38,542 nucleotides of DNA from Legionellaceae bacterium (GTDB lineage: Bacteria; Pseudomonadota; Gammaproteobacteria; Legionellales; Legionellaceae). Below are positions 9,505 to 18,294 of the stretch, one piece after another (position 1 is the first letter of the stretch; the number at the start of each line of letters is the position of its first letter). The translations under genes were made by a program, and so were the position numbers. Where the stretch lies: the NCBI GenBank assembly GCA_947470005.1, contig CANISA010000001.1, forward strand, positions 1 to 38,542. The letters are read 5' to 3'. The notes under the pieces are model-generated. The model searched no databases. It worked only from the letters and a program-made list of their open reading frames with translations, and was not told the origin of the DNA.

Positions 9505-10859
9505 GCAGCCCCCACTGTATTTAAGCTCGCCGCCAATTGTTTCTCGACCCGTGCCACGTTTTGAATCAAGGCAAGCTTTTCCGTTAATTTACGTCCCACC
9601 TGAGGCTCAATGGCAGCAATTTGTGTATTGGCTTTTTCAATGCGATGACGCAGGTCACGTAATAAATCATCAGGCAACGAGCTGCCCATGGCAGCCATCG
9701 AAACTGCTTGTAGTAAATGACTTAAATATTGTTGTAGCAGGTCGCTTGCAATCAGAGTGGAATAGCCTTCAATGTCGACTGCCGCATTACCATACTGCGT
9801 GCTATTCAGCACGAGTAAAAACTTCAATACTGGCAGCGACGTCATCTCCAAAAATCCTGCTTCCATCGGTGATAATTTCACGTCACTTTTAAGTTTTTCA
9901 TCAATGGAACGAATCAGGGTGCGAATGCGTCCACTTAATGCATGTGTTTCTGGAATCGTTATTGTGCTCAGCCGCACATTCAAGCAGTTTTTGGACTCAT
10001 CACAACGCCAAATTTGTGCTTGATTAGAACCTGATGTACCCAATAACGCGCGAATAAGTTCCCCGTTATCAGCCATGGAAGGCACTTGCGTGACTTTGCC
10101 ACTTTTATCAACAATAATCGTGCCCGTTAAACTCATCATGAGTTCTGCAAGTTCTGTGTTATCGCCCACAAACGGGGATGATTGCAACATCGACCACACC
10201 AGATTTTTGTTAATCACCACTTGTTTTTCACGCGCAGGATCTTTTGAAGCATTGTCCATCGTTTCACGATAGGCATCGCCTGAGCATGCCATCCGTGCAT
10301 CCACGTAATCATGTGACCAGCCACCTTGTCCCATTCGTCGTTGGTCGTTACAAATCTTTTGTTGACTCGCTACCGTTTTCGGCCACACGCCGCCCACCAG
10401 ATTTTGCGCCATTTCACACGAATTGATGCTGGATTGATTGACCTTTTGAACGGTGGCTTGCAGAAAATCACGCACCTGTTTTAATTCAGGTACAGTCGTC
10501 GCCAACATCACATCTACCGCATATGCACCACCATTCGTCATGATTTGTTTACCTAAATTGCTAAGCTTTTCACCACTAATGTAGCTCAAACTGCCAGTAA
10601 ATAAATCGATGCCCGCGCACCCCGCACGATAGTCCGGCATATCTAGTGTTACCAATTCATATTGGCGAACCGGAGCTCGTGCATAAAGCGAGCCGCCACC
10701 AAAGAAACCAGAGGCTTGAGATTCATAGGCTTGAACGTTCGTGGTATTGGATGCATAACCCACGTTATTAAAAAACGTATCCAAGTCAGTACTCACATCG
10801 GCTAAGGTCTGCATGGACAAACTTGCAAGGCCAAGCATCCACATGAATCTTTTTTTCAT
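9501..10859 (-). CDS. traH: TraH, F-type pilus assembly protein
   Basis: A 452-aa exported protein. The signal peptide is MKKRFMWMLGLASLSMQTLA with cleavage after LA. The mature part shows the TraH pattern: DTFFNNVGY near the start, the glycine-rich stretch SGFFGGGSLYAR, YRAGCAGIDLFTGSLSYIS, and conserved cysteines. The C-terminal part (about 385-445) is helical and probably coiled coil. In F, TraH is a periplasmic/outer-membrane-associated protein needed for pilus extension and part of the TraF-TraH-TraU-TraW-TrbI interaction group. The start has AAGGAGG six nt upstream and overlaps the trbB stop in an ATGA. Confidence 0.95.
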   Translation of the reverse strand: MKKRFMWMLGLASLSMQTLADVSTDLDTFFNNVGYASNTTNVQAYESQASGFFGGGSLYARAPVRQYELVTLDMPDYRAGCAGIDLFTGSLSYISGEKLSNLGKQIMTNGGAYAVDVMLATTVPELKQVRDFLQATVQKVNQSSINSCEMAQNLVGGVWPKTVASQQKICNDQRRMGQGGWSHDYVDARMACSGDAYRETMDNASKDPAREKQVVINKNLVWSMLQSSPFVGDNTELAELMMSLTGTIIVDKSGKVTQVPSMADNGELIRALLGTSGSNQAQIWRCDESKNCLNVRLSTITIPETHALSGRIRTLIRSIDEKLKSDVKLSPMEAGFLEMTSLPVLKFLLVLNSTQYGNAAVDIEGYSTLIASDLLQQYLSHLLQAVSMAAMGSSLPDDLLRDLRHRIEKANTQIAAIEPQVGRKLTEKLALIQNVARVEKQLAASLNTVGAA

Positions 10860-11353
10860 GAATGGCCTCCTTGTTCATAGGCAATAATTTTAGGAACAAG
10901 CGTTTGCATGCGCGTACTCAATTCATCAAGCGTCATGCTACCGATTGCTACCGGATAAAGTGCGCCAGAGGCTGGGTTCATCACAAAAAGCGCCGGATAG
11001 CGAATACTGTTTCCTCTAAACGCTGTTTCCACGAGTGATGCGGTTGCCGTGGTTGCAGTTGGAAATTCGGGCAAAGGCTTGTCATCCAAAGTACGCGCAT
11101 CAACAGTAACGCCATGGTTATTTGCCCAGTCTTTTAAAATAGGTGCCTGGTGATGACAATGCGGACAACTGCTTGCAAAGAAAAATAGAAGCACATGATT
11201 TTTGAAAAAAGGCGTGCTCGCAGGTGTTGTTGTCGTTTGAGTAGAATGCGACTCATGCGAAGCAATCTGTTGCGTCAAAACGTCACGGCTAGATTCAGCG
11301 CACACATGACCCATTGATAAAAGTAAACAACCCCATACCAACATCTTGCTCAT
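10856..11353 (-). CDS. trbB: TrbB, thioredoxin-fold disulfide isomerase of the F-type system
   Basis: A 165-aa exported protein with signal peptide MSKMLVWGCLLLSMGHVCA and a thioredoxin fold. The redox motif CPHC sits in FFASSCPHCHHQAP (about residues 57-70), and the cis-Pro loop is IRYPALFV near 118-125. F TrbB is a periplasmic disulfide isomerase that helps fold the cysteine-rich tra proteins; the products here with many cysteines are TraN, TraU and TraH. It overlaps traF (upstream) and traH (downstream) by ATGA junctions. The CXXC separates it from TraF, which has the same fold but lacks the motif. Confidence 0.88.
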   Translation of the reverse strand: MSKMLVWGCLLLSMGHVCAESSRDVLTQQIASHESHSTQTTTTPASTPFFKNHVLLFFFASSCPHCHHQAPILKDWANNHGVTVDARTLDDKPLPEFPTATTATASLVETAFRGNSIRYPALFVMNPASGALYPVAIGSMTLDELSTRMQTLVPKIIAYEQGGHS

Positions 11354-12090
11354 ATTGCCTCTCCTTCAAATTGTTTTGCCACTAACATCAAATGAGCCGT
11401 CAACACATCTTGCGTAGTTAACCCATAGGCTACCGGTAGCGTTTGATGTGTTTTCGGATTCACCAATAACACCGCTGGGAAATAACGCACATGCAAACTA
11501 TCGGCCTGTCCCAAATCGCGCCGAGAATTCGGCAAATCTGGTGATGTTGTTCCATCCACACTGATGGGAATGAGGGAAAAATGATGCGTCTTACAAAAAT
11601 CACGTAAAATTGGAATTTGTTGTTGATCGATGGGATTCTTTGCTCGATAGAAAAATAACAAGCCTGCATTATGCGCGAGTGTTCTCAACGTCTTGCGCTG
11701 TGCAGCATACTCGATAGAATCTTGTAATTTTGTGCCTAAATTTGAGGTAGGATGCGTCACCGAGAAATCATATTCCGGATATTGCAATAAAGCTTGTTGG
11801 TTTATGCGCCCATGAAGGGACGCCTCACGCAACCAATAGTCTTGTAGCGCTAAAAATATCCGCTCATCTTCCAGGCTATGTGTGAAGCGTACTTTATGCA
11901 GGGCTTCCATGGTGTAAAAGCGTAATACGGCATCCTTGTCTGTGTAACTTAATTGATGAAACGCAACGCCTGCGTGCTTTTTCTGCCGCTCTACTTTAGG
12001 TACGTTATACCAAAGAAATCCAGCCGGTGTTTCAGCATAAAGACCCTGTGTCATCAAAATAAGGCTTAAAAACAACACTCGCTTAATCAT
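11350..12090 (-). CDS. traF: TraF, F-type pilus assembly thioredoxin-fold protein without CXXC
   Basis: A 246-aa exported protein that starts MIKRVLFLSLILMTQGLYA (signal peptide), followed by ETPAGFLWYN, typical of TraF. A thioredoxin-like domain follows (LLFFYRAKNPIDQQQIPIL; YFPAVLLVNP), but the position of the redox motif reads RAKN, so, like F TraF, it cannot do disulfide chemistry. In F it is a periplasmic protein required for pilus assembly together with TraH and TraW. I chose ATG 12090, which has AGGGG 7 nt upstream and overlaps the traN stop by 8 nt. The frame is open 21 codons further upstream, but those would lie inside traN. Confidence 0.88.
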   Translation of the reverse strand: MIKRVLFLSLILMTQGLYAETPAGFLWYNVPKVERQKKHAGVAFHQLSYTDKDAVLRFYTMEALHKVRFTHSLEDERIFLALQDYWLREASLHGRINQQALLQYPEYDFSVTHPTSNLGTKLQDSIEYAAQRKTLRTLAHNAGLLFFYRAKNPIDQQQIPILRDFCKTHHFSLIPISVDGTTSPDLPNSRRDLGQADSLHVRYFPAVLLVNPKTHQTLPVAYGLTTQDVLTAHLMLVAKQFEGEAI

Positions 12091-13042
12091 GTGCGCGCCC
12101 CTTATCATGCATGGCATTAACATGCGCGGCGTTGGCCGCATCCATTGCAGCATCTTGTGGGACGTTTTTTTTACCGATGAGTTCCGCCACCATCTCGCTT
12201 AAATTAAGCGATTTAAAATTAATACGTTCAAGCTCCTCCGGCGTCACACCGCGACAATCAGGGTGCCATACACTACCAAATCCAATACCTAACTGCGTAT
12301 AACGCCCTTGAATTTGTACAATTCCTGCAAGCTTGGTTGGGAATACGCAATACCCATAATGAGTTGCACTAAATCGATGCGGTTTATAATGCCCCAGATA
12401 AACTGCACGCTGTTCAAGCTTAGCCTTTTGTAACTGTTGCAATTGCCATGGGCAATGAATCACCCAATCAAGAGAACCTGAATCTGTACAACAGTCACGA
12501 AAACCTAACGGATACTTTTCACATTCTTGATATACACCTCTAAAGATCGCTGCTTGGTGTGAGTTCACTTGGTTGGCGGCTACTTCTTGAGCAGTTCCTG
12601 AGACGGCGCCTAAACGACTAACCCCTTCATTGATATCATCACTCACATCTGGAGATGTCAGATCACATTTCCCATCAGCACACCCCACTGCAGGAGTTTG
12701 CGTTTCACTATGCTCTATCAAACGATCAGAAGCTGATATTTCCATTGGGTTTGGTGTCAATTTGACTCGATGTTGTTCTTCAGAAATCAAAAATCGTGCG
12801 GTGTCTTCTTGATTGAGACGCGCGCTCGCTTCTTGTTGTAATAACTTATCGTTATCACCAGAATTCGGTTGCAAACTTGATTCACGTGGGGTTGGCGTAA
12901 AGTTAGAGATGACATCCTGTGGATGAAAGGCCTGCATGGATTGCATCGCTTGTGTTCTAGCGACAATTGCACTGTCTGTCGAAGGGCTAGCGTAAGACTT
13001 GTCCTGATGCGTTAATAAGAGAAGCAGTAGAAAAGCCTTCAT
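12083..13042 (-). CDS. traN: TraN, mating-pair stabilisation outer-membrane protein (short form)
   Basis: A 319-aa exported protein; the signal peptide MKAFLLLLLLTHQDKSYAS is cleaved near residue 18. The N-terminal third is polar. The C-terminal half carries the TraN signature: CEKYPLGFRDCCTDSG, CVFPTKLAGIVQIQGR, QLGIGFGSVWHPDCRG and VTPEELERINF, with many cysteines. F TraN (602 aa) is an outer-membrane adhesin that contacts the recipient's porins; this version is about half that size and lacks most of the variable receptor-contact middle region. The ATG at 13042 overlaps the trbC stop (ATGA) and has AAGGA 9 nt upstream, better than the ATG at 13060. A partner TrbB isomerase is encoded nearby. 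Confidence 0.88.
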   Translation of the reverse strand: MKAFLLLLLLTHQDKSYASPSTDSAIVARTQAMQSMQAFHPQDVISNFTPTPRESSLQPNSGDNDKLLQQEASARLNQEDTARFLISEEQHRVKLTPNPMEISASDRLIEHSETQTPAVGCADGKCDLTSPDVSDDINEGVSRLGAVSGTAQEVAANQVNSHQAAIFRGVYQECEKYPLGFRDCCTDSGSLDWVIHCPWQLQQLQKAKLEQRAVYLGHYKPHRFSATHYGYCVFPTKLAGIVQIQGRYTQLGIGFGSVWHPDCRGVTPEELERINFKSLNLSEMVAELIGKKNVPQDAAMDAANAAHVNAMHDKGRAHD

Positions 13043-13443
13043 TGCACACCATCCTTGCATTCGCCGCGGCGCTTGATCCGGTCCAATCCTTCCGCTAGTG
13101 GCAATGTTCCATAAATCACATCAAAACAATCACCTTGTTCCACCACCAATGCAGGTACTTGATGGATGTTAAAGCGCTCAAATGCGGTGGGGTCAATTTG
13201 CAACGATAAATTAGGTATCTGAGTAGACATCGCCATAACTTTTTTTGCGGTTTCCGGCATAGAGTTTTGGTATAAACCATTTAAGATCGCCGGAATATGT
13301 AATCGCTCACACTCTTGCAACGTTTCAATCATCAATGTTTCAGGCATAGAAAAACTCACGAAAACATACGTATTTGCCGCCTCGGACACAAACGATATAC
13401 ATATACTAATCAATATCATCAAAGCTTTGCCTAAAATACGCAA
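13039..13443 (-). CDS. trbC: TrbC, F-type pilus assembly periplasmic protein
   Basis: A protein of about 134 aa with an N-terminal signal segment (LRILGKALMILISICISFV...EA), then the F-type TrbC pattern YVFVSFSMPETLM and, near the C-terminus, FNIHQVPALVVEQG. The fold is thioredoxin-like without CXXC. In F it is a periplasmic protein needed for assembly, acting with TraW. The start is uncertain. An ATG at 13458 lacks a ribosome site, but GGAGGA overlapping it stands well placed for a TTG at 13443, which I used. An ATG at 13419 is another option. The gene overlaps the end of traU and ends in an ATGA with traN. Confidence 0.82.
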   Translation of the reverse strand: MRILGKALMILISICISFVSEAANTYVFVSFSMPETLMIETLQECERLHIPAILNGLYQNSMPETAKKVMAMSTQIPNLSLQIDPTAFERFNIHQVPALVVEQGDCFDVIYGTLPLAEGLDRIKRRGECKDGVQ

Positions 13444-14402
13444 TTTCGTTTCCTCCATACTAAAAACCCATATTGATCAGGTGTGTGAGGTTTTATTTTG
13501 TTGGTTTCCCAATCAAGCGTCGTGTGCCCTGATGGATAACAATGCTTGCCATCTGCCACCTGATTCACCATCTCATAGCGATAACGTGACTTCGGCAGCA
13601 CCGGCAAATGCAGTTCGCGACAAGGTGACTTACCGCTTGAATCAGTAATCAACGATGGATCGCGATGTAACTTGTAATTCATGCGCTCAGCTAATAGGAG
13701 TGCTGTTTGCACAGGTGAGAGCGGTGCATTGACATGTCCTGTTAATGGATAATGGCTACCTTGGGAGCCCGCGCACCAAAATAGGCTATCCATGGGTTGA
13801 TTGCGTAATGACGATGACAAGCTATCAGCAGCACAGGAGCTCGCGGCTAATGGATTGCCAAACAAGGTGGCTTCAGGATTCAGCACAAAACTCATCTCTG
13901 AATCATTCCAGGTTGGATCCAGTTCGGTGAGATAGGCAATGTCAAAATCACCACCTTGCTGACAACCAGCGCTGGTTATCAAATTGAGCCAGGTAATCAA
14001 CGGGTATTTGTACCAATGCACATGAAAAAACGCATGGGTTTGACCAAGACCGACGACATGCCGTCCACCTCGACGGCTCTGTGAACCTAAAGGCATGCGA
14101 TGCCCGCCCAAGTTGACGAGACAATAGGGCGTATCCGTCACATCAACCAACGCAATGGGTTCCCAGTAACCGATATTCAGTCCCACGCGCGAGCCTACGG
14201 TCATTGGGCAAACACCGATGGGACTTGCAGCATTGTCCGTATCCGGCAAATGGGAATTCACAACTTGACCACGTCCAATGGATAACGGAAATAAACACCG
14301 CCAACAAACATCAGTGATGGGATTCACGAAATGCCCCGTGCATTGAGCACCAAAGACCGTACTCGTGATTAAAAATAAAAGTCCTGTGAGGATGTGCTTC
14401 AT
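13431..14402 (-). CDS. traU: TraU, F-type DNA-transfer/pilus protein
   Basis: A 323-aa exported protein (F TraU is 330 aa). The signal peptide is MKHILTGLLFLITSTVFGA; the mature protein begins QCTGHFVNPITDVCWRCLFP and is rich in cysteine and tryptophan. Other signature segments are GLNIGYWEPIALVDVT, WNDSEMSFVLNPEA, and a C-terminal DQYGFLVWRKRNC. F TraU is periplasmic and is important for DNA transfer more than for pilus growth. It overlaps the traW stop by an ATGA and runs into trbC by 13 nt or more. Its cysteine content makes it a likely client of TrbB. Confidence 0.94.
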   Translation of the reverse strand: MKHILTGLLFLITSTVFGAQCTGHFVNPITDVCWRCLFPLSIGRGQVVNSHLPDTDNAASPIGVCPMTVGSRVGLNIGYWEPIALVDVTDTPYCLVNLGGHRMPLGSQSRRGGRHVVGLGQTHAFFHVHWYKYPLITWLNLITSAGCQQGGDFDIAYLTELDPTWNDSEMSFVLNPEATLFGNPLAASSCAADSLSSSLRNQPMDSLFWCAGSQGSHYPLTGHVNAPLSPVQTALLLAERMNYKLHRDPSLITDSSGKSPCRELHLPVLPKSRYRYEMVNQVADGKHCYPSGHTTLDWETNKIKPHTPDQYGFLVWRKRNCVF

Positions 14403-15037
14403 GATGAACCGTCCTCGCGAATTACAACTTCCATAATACGTAAGTTATTACCCTCGCGTGACACAAGTGCAGGCATGCGCCTGATTCCCATTTGATGGGT
14501 AATGCGACCGGCTTGATCGAAATAAATGGGGTGATTTAATTCCTGCTCCATTTTTCCCACTTCACCACCGGTTAAAATCACTTTAGCGTCGAGGTGCCGA
14601 CGTAACATACGCTTCGCCCAACGCACTTGCGCCACATCATCCGCATCTAATAATAACCAATGGGGTTGATAAGTTGGCATGCTCTCTAATGCATTCACTC
14701 GCGTGCCTTTTGTCCATAACACACGGCCATCAGCATCAAGAATATCTTGAGACAACACAATGGCAGGCGTATATCGATGTGTGTTATTTTTGGTAGCACG
14801 CTTCAGTCCAACCGGTGTTGGACGATTGGCGTGTGCGGATACGATTGATACCCACCGTTCTTCAATGGCGGCCATTTCGCCTGATTTAACAAGCGCATTT
14901 AACCGTGATTCAATCAACTTCATGAAACTCAACTCCGAAACAGGGAATATCTCACCCACCACACCTAAATTGGCCGCATGAGTAAACCCACATAAAACAC
15001 AAAGCATCAACGCGGTTGTGAACCGTTTCGCGCTCAT
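14399..15037 (-). CDS. traW: TraW, F-type pilus assembly periplasmic protein
   Basis: A 212-aa exported protein. The signal peptide is MSAKRFTTALMLCVLCGFTHA, then NLGVVGEIFPVSELSF, the classic TraW N-terminus. The C-terminal part includes HPIYFDQAGRITHQMGI and RMPALVSREG, shared by the TraW family. In F, TraW is a periplasmic assembly protein that works with TrbC, TraF, TraH and TraU. Either a GTG at 15040 or the next codon, ATG at 15037, can start it; I chose the ATG, which overlaps the trbI stop. The product is followed directly by traU in an ATGA overlap. Confidence 0.9.
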   Translation of the reverse strand: MSAKRFTTALMLCVLCGFTHAANLGVVGEIFPVSELSFMKLIESRLNALVKSGEMAAIEERWVSIVSAHANRPTPVGLKRATKNNTHRYTPAIVLSQDILDADGRVLWTKGTRVNALESMPTYQPHWLLLDADDVAQVRWAKRMLRRHLDAKVILTGGEVGKMEQELNHPIYFDQAGRITHQMGIRRMPALVSREGNNLRIMEVVIREDGSS

Positions 15038-15381
15038 CACTTAAGACCCCGCATATTCGCCGCCACCAAGTTTAAGATGGTCGGCGTTACATCACGACGA
15101 CCCGCCAGCACGGTCGATGCGTCCAAAATAATGACCTGATTCGTCATGGCATAAGTATTCAAAGCGTCTTGCAATGCTTCCCCAAATCGCGTTGTTTTTT
15201 CGGTTAATTCAGCATCGGTTAAGGTCAAATGACTCACTTGACCCACAAAACGAGCCACTACCGCTTTTTTATCCACCGTCACTACAGAGGCTTTTAACGC
15301 GTAATGGGCATTCATAAGGCTCCATCCCAGCAAGAGGATAATGGCCAACCACTGCATTACTATGAGTTTTTGACGCATCAT
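15037..15381 (-). CDS. trbI: TrbI (F-type), inner-membrane pilus extension protein
   Basis: A 114-aa protein with one N-terminal membrane anchor (about residues 8-27) and a periplasmic domain ending QVIILDASTVLAGRRDVT, the typical F-type TrbI C-terminus. F TrbI (128 aa) is an inner-membrane protein influencing pilus length and retraction. The order traC-trbI-traW-traU is exactly that of F. AGGAG stands 5 nt before ATG 15381, and the ATG overlaps the traC stop. It should not be confused with the VirB10-like TrbI of RP4. Confidence 0.85.
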   Translation of the reverse strand: MMRQKLIVMQWLAIILLLGWSLMNAHYALKASVVTVDKKAVVARFVGQVSHLTLTDAELTEKTTRFGEALQDALNTYAMTNQVIILDASTVLAGRRDVTPTILNLVAANMRGLK

Positions 15382-17963
15382 GCTTTCTCCTGCAAAACTT
15401 GATGAATCGCATCAGACAATGTGCTACCTGCTGAAAGCTTGGCTTCAATCGCCCCGAATTCTTCACCACTGGATGAAAACAAAAGACGCGTATACGGATC
15501 GGCAAAATAACGATGAAAGCTATACGTATTTCCAGTTTCAATCATGAGATTAGAAAAACCAGCACCCACCACATCACCAAAGGATTCAATCATCTTTTGT
15601 TGAAACGCATTAAAGCGATTGGGATAAGCCGCAACATAATCTTTAAAATTACCCTGACGCATAATAATTTTGATGTCACTACTGGCGGCAATCGCTTGAC
15701 CTTGAATGGTCTTTTCCGTATCCAACAGGTATTGGGTAATCACGCCAAAACCACCATTGTGCTTGCGTGCAGTTCGAAAACCTTGCTCGATAAAATTAGC
15801 CGCAATGGGGTTGCTACCTTCGGTTAAAAAACGCCAGGCTTCATCAATAATGCAGCGCTTTTTAAGCCGTCTATCCGTTTGATAAAATTGACCCTGGATG
15901 ATGACAATCATTACGAACATCACAATCGTCAATAAATCAGGGTTGTTTTGAAATCCACCCATTTCAAACACCACGAGCTTTGATTGGTTCACGAAAGGTG
16001 TCTCGCCATTAAAAAGATGACCATACAACCCATCACGGCCGTATTTTTTGAGTAAAATGACTAAGTCATTAAGCCGTGCATCATCTTGTGATTCACGCGT
16101 TGCAAGACGTGCACGCAAAGCATCCAACACATCATCCATGCAGGCTTTCCTACCTTTTTCTTGCCAGCACGTGGTTGCTGCATCCAGTAAATAAGACTTC
16201 TGAACGTCACATATGGGCACATGCGGACTTGCCATGATGGCTAGCAAATTGCGAATTTGAATGTTATCGGCCACCTCATCCAGCCGCCCATCACCCGTTT
16301 TTAGCTCCGTTTTTCCATCAAAATCAAACAACGTAAAAGGATTCAAGGTAATGTTGGCCACATCAATGTAGGTGCCGCCCACCAATTCACATAGGTGTTT
16401 ATAGGACTGACCTAAATCAATCACATAAGTGATTTCACCCAGTGCTAAGCCACTTAAAATTTGTGCCTGCTGAAACATCGACTTACCCGCGCCTGAGGAG
16501 CCGACGGTAAGAAAATTGAAATTGGTAATCGGCAGGCTCTTGTTATCAAACGTATCGAGAAAGAAAAGTTGGTGACGATGAGTAGGCAATAACAAACCAG
16601 CCCTAGAGCCTTTCATATCAGCCACAATCGGCATTAGATTTGCAATGTTATAATGCGTCATCGTTTTGATGAGGCCTAAGGCTTCGAAATCCTTGAAAAA
16701 TCCCTCGGTCATGAAAAAGGGCAAGCTTGCCAAATAACGCACCCATTGCGTCGCACGCGATTGCTGCAACTCAAAACCCAATTGACGATAACTGCCAATG
16801 GCTTTCGCCACCACTTCACGTTCTTTATCAGGTGTTGTGAACAACATGAGATTATAAAACGTTGGTAATAGACTTAAATTATCGCGACTGCTTTCTTCAT
16901 GAATCAAATTCCAGGCTTGCCCTTCATCGCGCGCACTCGGGTTTAAAAAGAGTTGAATTGCGTTGGCATTGGCGTTTAAGGATTTAGCGCGACTTTTGGC
17001 AAGCGCCACCATTTTCTCTTGATTCACCCCTCGAATGGTCAGACTCACTAAAAACGAACAGGGAATGCCATGCTCAGGTCGCAAGAGATTTGCAAATAAA
17101 TCGGGTGTTTGCCACAACGCCAATTCGTCCGGCCACTTTTCGATATGACAATTGATGATACGTGTTTTAAATGGATGCCCATCTGCATCACTGCCTTCAC
17201 AGTCAACACTCAAATCATGCGCTGTGAATAAGCTGTTGCCGGAGGGGATAGCGTGGCTTAACGGAGATGACGCGTCCAGGTGAAATTCAGGCCAATCCAT
17301 GTTCTCTAATTGCGGGCATAAGAGCGTTCGCATCAACACTAAAAAGTCATTCCGTTCAAGACGTGCGTGAGCCAATCCAGCCACGTTCAGTTCCGATTCA
17401 ATGTTACTGCGAAGGTTATTTAAATGAAGCGATGCGTCAGCACCAAGTCGCTGTGAGAAGAATAAATACACGCGATAATCAGACAACTTTGCAGCAATAT
17501 TACGTCCATTGGGATAACCTTCAATGGCTGCCTTCAATTGATACTTTTCACTCATCTGTGCCAATTGTTGATAGATGCCGCCTTGGTTCATCATGGGGTC
17601 AAATCCATGTTCAATCATGCTACTTACATAATGGTGTTTGTGCAGCATCACCGTGCAATCAACACCTACCGGTAGTTTATTTTTAATAAGTTCTGCCATG
17701 GATTTCACAAGCGTCTCATCAGCACCAGCGGCAGGCATCACATGCAATCCAAACCCCATGGAGCGCTTATTAATAAATAACAAATCCTCATCCACCGATT
17801 CATAGGGCAATAAACTCACTATGGATGGTAAATCCAGATTGATGGATGCTTGAGCCAGACGTTCTTTTTTAAGTGATGCAGGCTGCATATGGCCGCCCTC
17901 ACCCAGTCGATGTGTAACTCGATACAAAACTGCCCTTGCAACATCGACTAATTCAGCCCACAT
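15378..17963 (-). CDS. traC: TraC, VirB4-type assembly ATPase
   Basis: An 861-aa cytoplasmic/peripheral membrane ATPase (F TraC 875 aa) that powers pilus assembly. The N-terminal TraC-specific half leads into a P-loop domain with Walker A GSSGAGKS (near residue 486) and Walker B RCIIDEAWRFL (near residue 705); a VirB4-type C-terminal region with GFGVITQYLLDTEK follows. The frame is open from 18035, inside traV, but ATG 17963 has AAGGAG six nt upstream and overlaps the traV stop by 11 nt, so it is the start. The gene sits between traV and trbI exactly as expected. Confidence 0.95.
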   Translation of the reverse strand: MWAELVDVARAVLYRVTHRLGEGGHMQPASLKKERLAQASINLDLPSIVSLLPYESVDEDLLFINKRSMGFGLHVMPAAGADETLVKSMAELIKNKLPVGVDCTVMLHKHHYVSSMIEHGFDPMMNQGGIYQQLAQMSEKYQLKAAIEGYPNGRNIAAKLSDYRVYLFFSQRLGADASLHLNNLRSNIESELNVAGLAHARLERNDFLVLMRTLLCPQLENMDWPEFHLDASSPLSHAIPSGNSLFTAHDLSVDCEGSDADGHPFKTRIINCHIEKWPDELALWQTPDLFANLLRPEHGIPCSFLVSLTIRGVNQEKMVALAKSRAKSLNANANAIQLFLNPSARDEGQAWNLIHEESSRDNLSLLPTFYNLMLFTTPDKEREVVAKAIGSYRQLGFELQQSRATQWVRYLASLPFFMTEGFFKDFEALGLIKTMTHYNIANLMPIVADMKGSRAGLLLPTHRHQLFFLDTFDNKSLPITNFNFLTVGSSGAGKSMFQQAQILSGLALGEITYVIDLGQSYKHLCELVGGTYIDVANITLNPFTLFDFDGKTELKTGDGRLDEVADNIQIRNLLAIMASPHVPICDVQKSYLLDAATTCWQEKGRKACMDDVLDALRARLATRESQDDARLNDLVILLKKYGRDGLYGHLFNGETPFVNQSKLVVFEMGGFQNNPDLLTIVMFVMIVIIQGQFYQTDRRLKKRCIIDEAWRFLTEGSNPIAANFIEQGFRTARKHNGGFGVITQYLLDTEKTIQGQAIAASSDIKIIMRQGNFKDYVAAYPNRFNAFQQKMIESFGDVVGAGFSNLMIETGNTYSFHRYFADPYTRLLFSSSGEEFGAIEAKLSAGSTLSDAIHQVLQEKA

Positions 17964-18294
17964 GACGGACTCCTTGTGTTGATGATGAGGCGTCAGCGAA
18001 TAGCGTATCATTGGTATGACGCACACCTTGTTCATCTGTCCATGGTGCTATCCAGATCGTTTGAGTACGAGCTAAGCGTGCGTGATTTTGGCTTAAAGCG
18101 CGTCTAGCTGGTATTCGCCTGACATGGATAGGTTTTTTTACCTCATCCACTTCCGTCATGGCATTCACTTCCTCGATACTTAGACACCGATCACCCGCCG
18201 TTGCATTGCAACTAAATTGGGTGTTAATCGGTGCACACGCACTGTTCAGCATTACCACACCAACAAAACTTAATTTCATAAAGAGATGTTTCAT
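17953..18294 (-). CDS. traV: TraV, outer-membrane lipoprotein of the core complex
   Basis: A 113-aa lipoprotein with signal sequence MKHLFMKLSFVGVVML and lipobox LNSAC, so the mature protein starts at Cys20. It continues with FSCNATAGDRCLSIEEVN, the TraV signature. In F, TraV (171 aa) is the VirB7-like lipoprotein that anchors the TraK-TraB core complex in the outer membrane; this one is shorter. The ATG at 18294 overlaps the traB stop in an ATGA and has GGAG 7 nt upstream. The end lies within the first codons of traC. Confidence 0.88.
   Translation of the reverse strand: MKHLFMKLSFVGVVMLNSACAPINTQFSCNATAGDRCLSIEEVNAMTEVDEVKKPIHVRRIPARRALSQNHARLARTQTIWIAPWTDEQGVRHTNDTLFADASSSTQGVRHVG

Noticed and set aside
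12087..12153. A 21-residue N-terminal extension of TraF (MLQWMRPTPRMLM...)
   Set aside because: It would precede the signal peptide and lies wholly inside traN; ATG 12090 has the ribosome site.
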